From the NCBI GenBank assembly GCA_022599775.1, contig JAHZLQ010000022.1:1-37500 (forward strand): a stretch of 37,500 nt of DNA. The letters run 5' to 3'. Both the position numbers and the translations under genes were made by a program. Every line of letters begins with the position of its first letter. Position 1 is the stretch's first letter. The notes below the pieces were generated by a model, which saw nothing but the letters and a program-made list of their open reading frames with translations, was not told the origin of the DNA and searched no databases. The DNA is from Gammaproteobacteria bacterium. GTDB lineage: Bacteria > Pseudomonadota > Gammaproteobacteria > Nevskiales > Nevskiaceae. Of this stretch, positions 1 to 6,695 are shown one piece after another.

Positions 1-83
1 CATGCCGGCGGAGGCACCCCGGAAAATGAATCCTGGGCCAGGCAGGCCGCCCTCTCCCCACCACCCGCTCCGCGGGCGGTCCT

Positions 84-110
84 CCCCTCTCCCACGTCGT
101 GGGCGAGGGG
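84..110. repeat. REP-like palindrome in intergenic DNA
   Basis: Bases 84-95 and 99-110 pair as a 12-bp stem with one mismatch (T90 against C104) around a 3-nt loop. A smaller GC hairpin (64-68 with 72-76) lies just upstream. The C/T-rich run with a stable hairpin resembles the dispersed intergenic palindromes of xanthomonad-type genomes. It lies beyond the 3' end of the glycosylase gene, so it could also act as a transcription stop. The rest of bases 1-196 shows no gene. Confidence 0.45.
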
Positions 111-196
111 CAGCGGACTCGCTGCGCGAGATTCACGTTAACGCCGACTGTCCGTCGGCCGTGCAGGCTCAATCGAACGCGCAGCGCTCCTGCCGC

Positions 197-724
197 TCAG
201 CTGTAGTCCAGCAAACCTCGCCATCGAGCGAGTTTGAGCGCCCGCGACTGGCTGGCGTTGGCCGGACTGGTGGACGGCAAGGCCAGCACCGTCACATCCC
301 CGGGCACACCGTCAGTTGCGAGCAGATGGCGACGCAGGGCTTCATGCGCTTTGCCGCCATTGGTCGCGATCACACGCAGCTGTGGGTGCGTCGCGAAGAA
401 TCCGCGGAAATCATTCGGCACCTCGCTGTGCCGCAGGATCGCCGAGTCCAGACTTCCGGGCCGTTCGCAGTGCTGCAACACGTCCCAGACCGCGACGCCG
501 CAGGCCTTGAGCCGCTCGACGCGATCGGCGTACGGCCGTGCCGGCCCGGCGTCGAACAACTCGCCCATGAACGGCCAGAACAGATTGTACGGATGGGCGT
601 AGTACTGCCCTGCGCGTAGCGACACCACGCCCGGCATCGAGCCCAGGATCAGGATGTGGGCATCCGCGGCCGCAATCGGCGCAAAGCTGCTGAGCCGCGC
701 GGACGAGCCGGGCCGCTCAGGCAC
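197..724 (-). CDS. DNA-deoxyinosine (hypoxanthine-DNA) glycosylase
   Basis: This 175-aa protein resembles the uracil-DNA glycosylase superfamily, family 6 (hypoxanthine-DNA glycosylase), which removes deaminated adenine from DNA at the start of base excision repair. Visible motifs are the N-terminal LILGSMPG strand-loop, a YYAHPYNLFWPFMG segment corresponding to the active-site region, ATNGGKAHEAL, and a C-terminal LPSTSPANAS loop at the place of the UDG minor-groove loop. I chose the GTG at 724, which overlaps the stop of the upstream dehydrogenase by 8 nt and so suggests translational coupling. A longer reading frame from 781 would overlap the neighbour by 65 nt and adds only low-quality Arg-rich sequence. 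No clear Shine-Dalgarno precedes the GTG. Family assignment is good; exact base specificity is inferred. Confidence 0.85.
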   Translation of the reverse strand: MPERPGSSARLSSFAPIAAADAHILILGSMPGVVSLRAGQYYAHPYNLFWPFMGELFDAGPARPYADRVERLKACGVAVWDVLQHCERPGSLDSAILRHSEVPNDFRGFFATHPQLRVIATNGGKAHEALRRHLLATDGVPGDVTVLALPSTSPANASQSRALKLARWRGLLDYS

Positions 725-1592
725 GCCCGGCGCGACGCGCCGCGACCTTGCCGAGCACCGCCCAGTCGAGATCGCCTTCACCGTGTGCGATCGCGTCGAT
801 CAGCTGGTCGCGCAGCATCGAGGCCAGCGGCATCGGCGTGTTGGTGGCTTCGCCAGCGGCCAGCGCCAGGCGCACGTCCTTGGCACCGAGCGCGGCCTTG
901 AAACCGGCCGGCTCGAATTTCGATTCGGCGATCAGCTTGCCGTAGCCCTGGTATACCGGCGCCGCGAACAGCGTGCCGGTCATGAGCTCCAGAAACACAG
1001 CAGGCTCCACGCCATAACCCTGCGCCAGGGAGGCGGCTTCACCCATGGCGCCGATCGCCGCCGCGATCATGAAGTTTCCGGCCAGCTTGACGGCATTGGC
1101 ACGCTCGGCCACCTGGCCCAGCGACCAGGTCTTGCGTCCCATCAGGTCAAACAGCGGCTGAGCGCGTGCCTGCGCCGCCGCGTCACCGGCGACGAGGACA
1201 TTGAGCTGGCCGGCGGCAGCCATGTCGGAACGTCCGAACACCGGCGCGGCGAGATATCCCAGACCGTGCTCGGCGTGCCACTGAGTCATTTCACGCGCGA
1301 AGTCGATCGAGACCGTCGCCATATTGATATGCAGCAAACCCTGAGCGGCCCCGGCCAAGGCACCGCTTTCGAGCAATACCGTGCGGGTGGCGAAATCATC
1401 GGCCAGCATGCTGATCAGCACGTCCCCGTGCACGGCCTCGCCCGGTGAAGCTGCCGCGACCGCGCCTTTGGCGACCAGGCCTTCGACCGGCGCCTGTGAA
1501 CGATTCCAGACGGTGACTTGATGACCGCCACCGAGCAGGCAGCCGGCCATGCCCTGGCCCATGCTGCCGAGTCCGACAAATCCGATATTCAT
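717..1592 (-). CDS. 3-hydroxyisobutyrate dehydrogenase-family NAD(P)-dependent oxidoreductase
   Basis: A 291-aa member of the beta-hydroxyacid dehydrogenase family (HIBADH/GarR/YihU type), a cytosolic NAD(P)-dependent oxidoreductase of short hydroxyacids or semialdehydes. The N-terminal Rossmann motif GFVGLGSMGQGMA contains GxGxxG followed by MA. The VKLAGNFMI segment in the middle holds the expected catalytic Lys and Asn. The length matches the family norm of about 290 residues. The start at 1592 is well supported by GGAGGAGG just upstream; the longer frame from 1628 is not needed. The closest substrate (3-hydroxyisobutyrate, tartronate semialdehyde, succinic semialdehyde) cannot be decided from sequence alone. 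It is followed by, and overlaps, the DNA glycosylase gene. Confidence 0.85.
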   Translation of the reverse strand: MNIGFVGLGSMGQGMAGCLLGGGHQVTVWNRSQAPVEGLVAKGAVAAASPGEAVHGDVLISMLADDFATRTVLLESGALAGAAQGLLHINMATVSIDFAREMTQWHAEHGLGYLAAPVFGRSDMAAAGQLNVLVAGDAAAQARAQPLFDLMGRKTWSLGQVAERANAVKLAGNFMIAAAIGAMGEAASLAQGYGVEPAVFLELMTGTLFAAPVYQGYGKLIAESKFEPAGFKAALGAKDVRLALAAGEATNTPMPLASMLRDQLIDAIAHGEGDLDWAVLGKVAARRAGRA

Positions 1593-1646
1593 CGCGATCC
1601 TCCTCCAAAATGGACGACTGCGCGGCACTGTCTGCCACTGACGGAA

Positions 1647-2549
1647 CTACAGGGTACCCGCACGCTGCCGGATCATGAACGGCGCGCCCTGCGGGTCACG
1701 CAGGCGCGCCGAGCGGGCGCCATCCTCCGCGGACTTCAATTCACGTACGAGCACGGCACCGGCCTCCACAGCCCGGTCACGGACAGCCTCGAAATCATCG
1801 ACCGCGAACACCGGCACCCAGGAAGGCGCGACCGAGGATAGATCCCAGCTCGCGGGTGGGGCGAAACGCAGTGGGCCGGCCGGTGTGGAAAATTCGAGCG
1901 CGCCGCTCGGCCGCGTCTGTGGCGCCGACCATTTCAACCAGCGCTGGTAGAACTGTGCATCCTCGGCCGGCCTGTCCAGCAGCAACTCATGCGCGACGAT
2001 CGGACCCGGAACTGCGCCGAGCTCCGGCCTGAGATCGATCAGTCCCAGCTCGGCGCCAGCCGGATCCTGCACGAAGGCGAGCCGTCCTCGTGGATGCTCG
2101 ACGTCACGCTTGAGTATCAAGCCCCCGTCGCGTTCGGCGCCGTCCAGGGCATCGGCAGGCGTTTCGACCGCGATCCAGCCGGTCCAGCGCGCCGGGCCCG
2201 AGAAATCGTAGACGCCCATGGAAATCACGCCAGCAAAGGTCGTGTCTGCGGCACGCAAGCGAATATACGGCGCCGAGGATTCGGCTGGCGTATCGTCACG
2301 CGACCAATCGAACACGCTGGTGTAGAAGTCCGCTGCCGCTTCCGGCGCGGGACTCAGCAATTCGTGCCAGACGAAGCCCTTGCTTGCTGCCGGCGCTGCC
2401 GCTTCAGCGGATGCGTCGTTTGCGGTCTCCGCAGCGGCCGGTGCTTGCGATTCCTCGGCGACCCAGGTGGTCGACTTGGCCTCGTCCCGATCCTGTCCGC
2501 AGCCGACCAGCAGACCGACGGCCAGCAGCGCAATGCACGCAACCCTCAC
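1647..2549 (-). CDS. exported lipoprotein with two VOC (glyoxalase-like) domains
   Basis: 300 aa. It begins with a lipoprotein signal (hydrophobic stretch then LLVGCG, Cys about residue 17) and an Ala/Glu/Ser-rich linker. Two vicinal-oxygen-chelate units follow: residues about 60-175 (starting WHELLSPAPEAAADFY and ending GAELGLIDL) and about 180-300 (starting AHELLLDRPAEDAQFY). The arrangement matches two-domain VOC proteins of the CFP-30 type, which are normally cytosolic. Unit 1 keeps the family metal positions His (WHE) and Glu (AELGL). Unit 2 keeps His but ends PFMIRQ, so the second acidic ligand looks lost. The start is GTG, overlapping the upstream gene stop as GTGA. Substrate unknown; membrane-anchored location is inferred from the lipobox. 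Confidence 0.75.
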   Translation of the reverse strand: MRVACIALLAVGLLVGCGQDRDEAKSTTWVAEESQAPAAAETANDASAEAAAPAASKGFVWHELLSPAPEAAADFYTSVFDWSRDDTPAESSAPYIRLRAADTTFAGVISMGVYDFSGPARWTGWIAVETPADALDGAERDGGLILKRDVEHPRGRLAFVQDPAGAELGLIDLRPELGAVPGPIVAHELLLDRPAEDAQFYQRWLKWSAPQTRPSGALEFSTPAGPLRFAPPASWDLSSVAPSWVPVFAVDDFEAVRDRAVEAGAVLVRELKSAEDGARSARLRDPQGAPFMIRQRAGTL

Positions 2550-2872
2550 ATGAACCGTCCACCGACGATATGGCCATCGTCACCCAGGCGCGCGAAGTAG
2601 CGGCTGTTGTTGGTCCGGAATTCCTTGGTGGCCAATGCGCCTGGCAGCAGCAGGCTGACGTCCGGATAGCGGTCGCGAAACTGTTCCGGCGTCGGTCGCT
2701 GCGCGATGAAGGCATCGAACGCCTCCATGTCCGTCACATAACCTTCGACCGGCCCGAACATGGGCTCCCCGGTCGGATCAGCGCTGGCGTCCTGAGTGGC
2801 ATCGGTGCGACATGCGGCGGCGGAAACGACCAGCGCCAGCACACCCACCGCGACCAAGGCTCTGCGAACCAT
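2546..2872 (-). CDS. small putative lipoprotein, unknown function
   Basis: 108 aa. An N-terminal signal (MVRRALVAVGVLALVV) runs into SAAAC, so it is likely a lipoprotein with Cys at about residue 21, although the residue three before the Cys is Ala rather than the usual Leu. The mature part is acidic to neutral, with a FIAQRPTPEQFRDRYPDV segment and a C-terminal ARLGDDGHIVGGRF. I do not recognise the family. Its stop overlaps the GTG of the VOC lipoprotein by 4 nt (GTGA), so the two exported proteins are translated as a coupled pair and probably share a task in the envelope. Confidence 0.7.
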   Translation of the reverse strand: MVRRALVAVGVLALVVSAAACRTDATQDASADPTGEPMFGPVEGYVTDMEAFDAFIAQRPTPEQFRDRYPDVSLLLPGALATKEFRTNNSRYFARLGDDGHIVGGRFM

Positions 2873-3029
2873 GACTTTGCCTCCTCATCTGCGATCGAGC
2901 ACGCAATCTAACGGATCGCGCCTGAATGCTGCCACACACGATCCGAGGAAGCCGCCGCCATCCGAATGCAGCGGCGCGGCGGCCTGACCGGCCGCCGCGC
3001 CGTGCTTGCTTCGGCGATCGCAGCAAGGA

Positions 3030-3635
3030 TCAGAAGCGATAGCCGAGATTGACGCCGTAGACCAGCGGATCGATTTCGACCGTGCCGAGCTTGGCCCCGT
3101 CCAGACTGGCATCGGTATCGATGTCGATATAGCGGACGTCGATACCGAGCACCCAGTCGCGCACGAGCGCGAAGTCGACGCCGATCTGTGCGGCGAGCCC
3201 GAAGCTGTCGTCGAGATCGAGGTCGGCGCCGCCGTCGATCTTCTCGTCGAAGAAAATCGTGTAATTGAAGCCGGCACCGACGTACGGATCGATACCGGTT
3301 CCCGGCAGAAAGTGGTACTGCAGGGTGACGGTCGGCGGCAGGTGCTTGGTGCTGGCGATCTTGTCGCCACCCAGCTCGATATCGTGCTTGAACGGAATCG
3401 CGCCGAGCACGTCGAGCACGAGGTTCGGCGTGAACGCGTAATCGAGATTCAGGCTCAGCTGCGCCGCGCTGTCGACCGACAGTTCCGCGCCGCCGACCTC
3501 GAGGCCGCTGTCGGATTTCGGATCGACGTTGTGAACGCCGACGCGCACGGTCCAGGGGCCTCCGGCATTCGCGGCCGAAACGGCAAACAGGCTGGATACT
3601 GCGAGCGCGGCGCCGAGGAAGGTTCTTGTGGTCAT
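3030..3635 (-). CDS. ompW: OmpW-family outer-membrane beta-barrel protein
   Basis: 201 aa, the usual OmpW length. It has a signal peptide ending ANA at about residue 24, then GGPWTVRVGVHNVDPKSDSG, the typical OmpW opening. The body shows alternating barrel strands (LSLNLDYAFTPNLVLDVL, PTVTLQYHFLPG, DPYVGAGFNYTIFF) and ends in the outer-membrane sorting signal LGYRF with a terminal Phe. OmpW proteins form eight-stranded barrels with a hydrophobic channel for small nonpolar molecules. GGAG precedes the ATG by 7 nt. An FNR-type palindrome lies about 78 nt upstream of the start codon. The gene stands alone. Confidence 0.95.
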   Translation of the reverse strand: MTTRTFLGAALAVSSLFAVSAANAGGPWTVRVGVHNVDPKSDSGLEVGGAELSVDSAAQLSLNLDYAFTPNLVLDVLGAIPFKHDIELGGDKIASTKHLPPTVTLQYHFLPGTGIDPYVGAGFNYTIFFDEKIDGGADLDLDDSFGLAAQIGVDFALVRDWVLGIDVRYIDIDTDASLDGAKLGTVEIDPLVYGVNLGYRF

Positions 3636-3706
3636 GTTGGGACTCCGCAGTTGATGACATCAGTACGATGCGGAGCGCATTGTTCCCCCTGAGACCCGGA
3701 CGAACC

Positions 3707-3720
3707 TTGATACATGTCAA
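3707..3720. promoter_or_regulatory. FNR/Anr-type box upstream of ompW
   Basis: The sequence TTGATACATGTCAA matches the FNR/Anr palindrome TTGAT-N4-ATCAA at 9 of 10 specified bases. On the coding strand of ompW it reads TTGACATGTATCAA, centred about 78 nt before the ATG, a plausible activator position near -41.5 if transcription starts around 3672. ompW is a known FNR target in enterobacteria, which supports the reading. No strong -10 is visible downstream. Confidence 0.55.
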
Positions 3721-3842
3721 TGCGATATACGATGCCCGGGCGCAGACATCAGATCGACGGTGCCCACCCTCATGGCCGCTTCCTCGGCGCTGCATTGCTG
3801 ATGGCAAGCCCGGCGGACCATTGAGGGGCGCGGCACCCAGCT

Positions 3843-4019
3843 CTAATGCACCTTGCGTGACATCGCGCGGCGACGTTCGGCGTCGGGCATCGCCTTGGCA
3901 TTACCCTTCTCGGGTCGCAATGGCCCTCGCTCCTTGCCTTTGGCAGCGGCCTGCTTCTTGGCTTCCATCGCTTCCTTGAGCACTTGCTGCAGGGGCTTGC
4001 GATTGGGTTTGTCACTCAT
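3843..4019 (-). CDS. small basic hypothetical protein
   Basis: 58 aa, about one third Lys/Arg with many Ala, predicted as one or two charged helices (LQQVLKEAMEAKKQAAAKG). No signal peptide or metal motif. The start MSDKPNR at 4019 is the natural one; the frame opens upstream to 4058 but would add an unlikely hydrophobic stretch. I do not recognise a family. The composition would suit a nucleic-acid or ribosome-associated protein, but that is only composition. A perfect 8-bp inverted repeat sits 40 nt upstream of the start. Confidence 0.5.
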   Translation of the reverse strand: MSDKPNRKPLQQVLKEAMEAKKQAAAKGKERGPLRPEKGNAKAMPDAERRRAMSRKVH

Positions 4020-4058
4020 GCTCGAAGGCTCGCAGCCGACAATAAGAAGCGGGACCAA

Positions 4059-4078
4059 TATCCCCTACCCAGGGGATA
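4059..4078. promoter_or_regulatory. perfect inverted repeat, candidate operator
   Basis: TATCCCCT (4059-4066) and AGGGGATA (4071-4078) form a perfect 8-bp inverted repeat with a 4-nt spacer. It lies 40 nt before the small basic gene (minus) and about 150 nt before the orphan secreted gene (plus), so it could serve either or both. The symmetric 20-bp layout fits a dimeric regulator site better than a terminator, as no T-run follows. The regulator is not identifiable. Confidence 0.35.
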
Positions 4079-4229
4079 GCATGTGACCATCGCAGATATG
4101 TAATGTACGCAGGCGCTCACGTGCCCGGTAGGGACCCCATCGGCAGAGGACGCAGCTTCATTTGATTCATCATCGCAAGTAGATTCAAGTTTCTCTTCAC
4201 AATCTACCATCCGATCGAGGTTGCCAGTC

Positions 4230-4727
4230 ATGACTGTCAGAATATCTATCTGGTTCGCTTTTCTTTTCGGCTGTTGTGCTGCAATTACCTCTTTTGCAAG
4301 CGATACTTCAGCTGCCGTCAAGGTTGATTTTTCCGTCGTTTTTGACGACGGGGAGCAATGGTCACCTACGCTCATTGTGAAATCGGGCGATACCGGCGAA
4401 TTATTGATTAAAAAGGCCGCATCTGACGGGACGATGGCTTTCTACAAAATCATTGTTTCAGCAAAGGCAGATGCACAGGAGGATGCCCAAGGAGCAACCT
4501 TGTTAGTGCAGCTGGAGCGTACATTACCGACTGGCGTTATGCGCACGTTATACACCGCTGAACGTTATCTACGTTTTGGCACTTCGGTTACTGACGATGG
4601 CATGAACCTGAGTTCCGACACCGCAACCCAAACCACCGTTTCCTATTTTGTCAGCAAAATCAATGACCCAGCTAAGGTTCGAGATAGTAGCGGTACGCCG
4701 CTATCCGGAGAACGGACGTCAAGTTAG
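4230..4727 (+). CDS. orphan secreted protein of lower GC, unknown function
   Basis: 165 aa. A signal peptide (MTVRISIWFAFLFGCCAAITSFAS) with cleavage near residue 24 is followed by a probable beta-rich domain: VKVDFSVVFDDGEQ, then WSPTLIVKSGDTGELLIKK, and TLLVQLERT. The SPTL-V-G pattern recalls short periplasmic proteins with a 'sensible default from the environment' strand motif seen near M56/BlaR-type peptidases, but that link is weak. I chose the ATG at 4230 because GAGG lies 9 nt before it; a TTG at 4221 would abut the GAGG. The gene is visibly richer in A and T than every neighbour and is the only plus-strand gene between ompW and the LysR gene. Recent acquisition is possible. Confidence 0.6.
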   Translation: MTVRISIWFAFLFGCCAAITSFASDTSAAVKVDFSVVFDDGEQWSPTLIVKSGDTGELLIKKAASDGTMAFYKIIVSAKADAQEDAQGATLLVQLERTLPTGVMRTLYTAERYLRFGTSVTDDGMNLSSDTATQTTVSYFVSKINDPAKVRDSSGTPLSGERTSS

Positions 4728-4891
4728 GTCCTGAGAAGCAATCACGGCTAATCAATAATATCGAAGTGCACGCCCCGTACCACTGGGCGAGCATTGATCC
4801 AAACGGGGCGCGGGGCGCTCCGATGCCACAATTGGCGGCCAATGGTGTGCGATCAACACCGGCGTACACGCCCACCACTACCAACCACTAA

Positions 4892-4928
4892 GAAAAAAAA
4901 GCCGGCACTCGATGACTTGAGCGCCGAC
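4892..4928 (-). terminator. Rho-independent terminator of aceE-aceF
   Basis: Reading the minus strand after the aceF stop, a 10-bp stem (4901-4910 against 4919-4928, with G-U pairs) is followed directly by eight T residues (A-run at 4893-4900 on the plus strand). Position, stem and T-run fit an intrinsic terminator. Confidence 0.85.
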
Positions 4929-4943
4929 CCCGGATAAGCGGTA

Positions 4944-6692
4944 CTACAGGCTGAGCCGTCGGATGTCGCTGAGCAGCTTGACCAGATGGACGATGAAACG
5001 CGCGGCATAGGCACCGTCGATCACGCGATGGTCATAGGACAGCGACAGCGGCACCATCAACCGCGGCTGGAAGGCCTTGCCGTCCCAGACCGGTTTCATC
5101 ACGCCGCGTGACACGCCGAGGATGCCGACTTCGGGCGCGTTGACGATCGGCGTGAAATGGCTGCCGCCGATTCCGCCCAGCGAACTGATCGAGAAGCAGC
5201 CGCCCTTCATCTCGTCGGGCTTGAGCTTGCCGTCCCGCGCCTTCTTGGCCAGCTCACCACTTTCGGCGGCCAGCGCGGCGATGCCCTTTTTGTCGGCATC
5301 GCGAATCACCGGCACGACCAGACCGTTCGGTGTGTCGGCCGCGAAACCGATGTGGCAGTACTTCTTGAGGATCAGCTTGTCGCCGTCGGGCGACAGCGAA
5401 CTGTTGAACTCCGGAAAGTCCTTCATCGCCACCGCGCAGGCCTTGACGATGAACGGCAGCAGCGTCAGCTTGGGTCCGCCCTGCTTGACCAGATCCTCGC
5501 TCGCCGACTTGCGGAAGGCTTCCAGTTCGCTGATGTCGGCCTCGTCGGTCTGGGTCACGTGCGGCACGTTGACCCAGCTGCGATGCAGGTAGCTCGCGGA
5601 CAGCTTGCGAATCCGCGACAGCGGCTTTTCCTCGATCTCGCCGAACTTCGAGAAATCCTGCGCCGGAATCGGCGGAATGCCGGACGTTTCGGGACCCGCG
5701 ACCCGGGACCCGGGCCCCGGACTTGCAAGCTGTGTCTTGACGAAGCCCTGCACGTCTTCGAACAGGATGCGGCCATTGTTGCCGGCGCCCTGGACCTGCG
5801 TCAGGTCCACGCCGAGCTCGCGCGCGTATTTGCGCACCGCCGGTGAGGCGTGCGGCAACATGCCGGGCTGGGCCTCGGGCTTGAATTCGCCGACCGGCGT
5901 CACCGGACTGCGGTCGCCATGGGATTCGGTCGAGGCGTCCGCCGCCGGCGGTGCCGCAGCCTCGCTTTTCTTCGATTCCGGCTTGGACGCCGGCTCGGCT
6001 TCGGCTTCCGGTTCGGCCTCAGCCTCGGCATCGGCATCGGCGCCGCCGGCGGTTTCGATGACGCAGATCTCGTCGCCCTCGGAAACCTTGTCGCCCTCTT
6101 TGACCTTGAGACTCTTGACCACGCCGGCTTCAGGCGCCGGCACATCCATCGTCGCCTTGTCGGATTCGAGCGTCATCAGCGACTGCTCTTTTTCGACGGT
6201 GTCGCCTTCGGAGACCAGAACCTCGATCACCGGCACGCCGTCAAAGTCACCGATGTCCGGCACCTTCACGCTCAAGGAGCCGCCGCCTGAAGCCTTCTTC
6301 TTGGGCGCGGGCTTGGCAGGCTTGGTCGCTTCGGGCTCTGGTTCAGGCGCCGCTTCCGGCTCGGGCGCTTCTTCGGCCTCGGGTTCGGCCGGCTTTTGTT
6401 CCGGCGCCGCCTTGGATTCCTGGTCCTTGTCGCCAGACGGTTCGGCGTCGCCGGCTTCGGACTCAATCTGGCAGACCAGATCGCCTTCCTTGACCTTGTC
6501 GCCGACCTTGATCTTGAAGCCCTGGACCACACCGGCGGCCGGCGAAGGCACTTCCATCGTGGCCTTGTCGGATTCGAGCGTCATCAGGGGCGTATCGACT
6601 TCGACCGTGTCGCCGTCGCTGACCAGCACTTCGATGACGGGGACGTCGTCGAAATCGCCGATATCGGGGATGCGGACCTCGGAAGCTGCCAT
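4944..6692 (-). CDS. aceF: pyruvate dehydrogenase E2, dihydrolipoyl acetyltransferase
   Basis: 582 aa. It transfers the acetyl group from E1 through swinging lipoyl arms to CoA and forms the core of the pyruvate dehydrogenase complex. Two lipoyl domains are seen, with the modified lysines in ESDKATMEVP (Lys43) and ESDKATMDVP (Lys179), separated by Glu/Pro/Ala-rich mobile linkers. A subunit-binding domain spans about 282-318 (HASPAVRKYARELGVDL). The catalytic domain ends with SYDHRVIDGAYAARF, holding the active-site His and Asp. Enterobacterial AceF has three lipoyl domains; two is common elsewhere. The linker between binding and catalytic domains (residues 326-335) is encoded by a GC-rich heptamer array shared with ctaA. 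It begins 3 nt after the aceE stop. No lpd (E3) is in the window. Confidence 0.97.
   Translation of the reverse strand: MAASEVRIPDIGDFDDVPVIEVLVSDGDTVEVDTPLMTLESDKATMEVPSPAAGVVQGFKIKVGDKVKEGDLVCQIESEAGDAEPSGDKDQESKAAPEQKPAEPEAEEAPEPEAAPEPEPEATKPAKPAPKKKASGGGSLSVKVPDIGDFDGVPVIEVLVSEGDTVEKEQSLMTLESDKATMDVPAPEAGVVKSLKVKEGDKVSEGDEICVIETAGGADADAEAEAEPEAEAEPASKPESKKSEAAAPPAADASTESHGDRSPVTPVGEFKPEAQPGMLPHASPAVRKYARELGVDLTQVQGAGNNGRILFEDVQGFVKTQLASPGPGSRVAGPETSGIPPIPAQDFSKFGEIEEKPLSRIRKLSASYLHRSWVNVPHVTQTDEADISELEAFRKSASEDLVKQGGPKLTLLPFIVKACAVAMKDFPEFNSSLSPDGDKLILKKYCHIGFAADTPNGLVVPVIRDADKKGIAALAAESGELAKKARDGKLKPDEMKGGCFSISSLGGIGGSHFTPIVNAPEVGILGVSRGVMKPVWDGKAFQPRLMVPLSLSYDHRVIDGAYAARFIVHLVKLLSDIRRLSL
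5690..5717. repeat. four-unit CGGGACC-type heptamer array inside aceF
   Basis: Four consecutive 7-bp units CGGGACC, CGCGACC, CGGGACC, CGGGCCC. The same four-unit structure occurs in ctaA at 14821-14848 in the other orientation. It encodes part of a flexible Gly/Pro linker of AceF, where an insertion would be tolerated. Confidence 0.7.
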
Positions 6693-6695
6693 GGC

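Noticed and set aside
4672-4884. 70-aa minus-strand frame downstream of aceF
   Set aside because: It starts after the terminator, overlaps the secreted orphan gene and has no family pattern or ribosome site.
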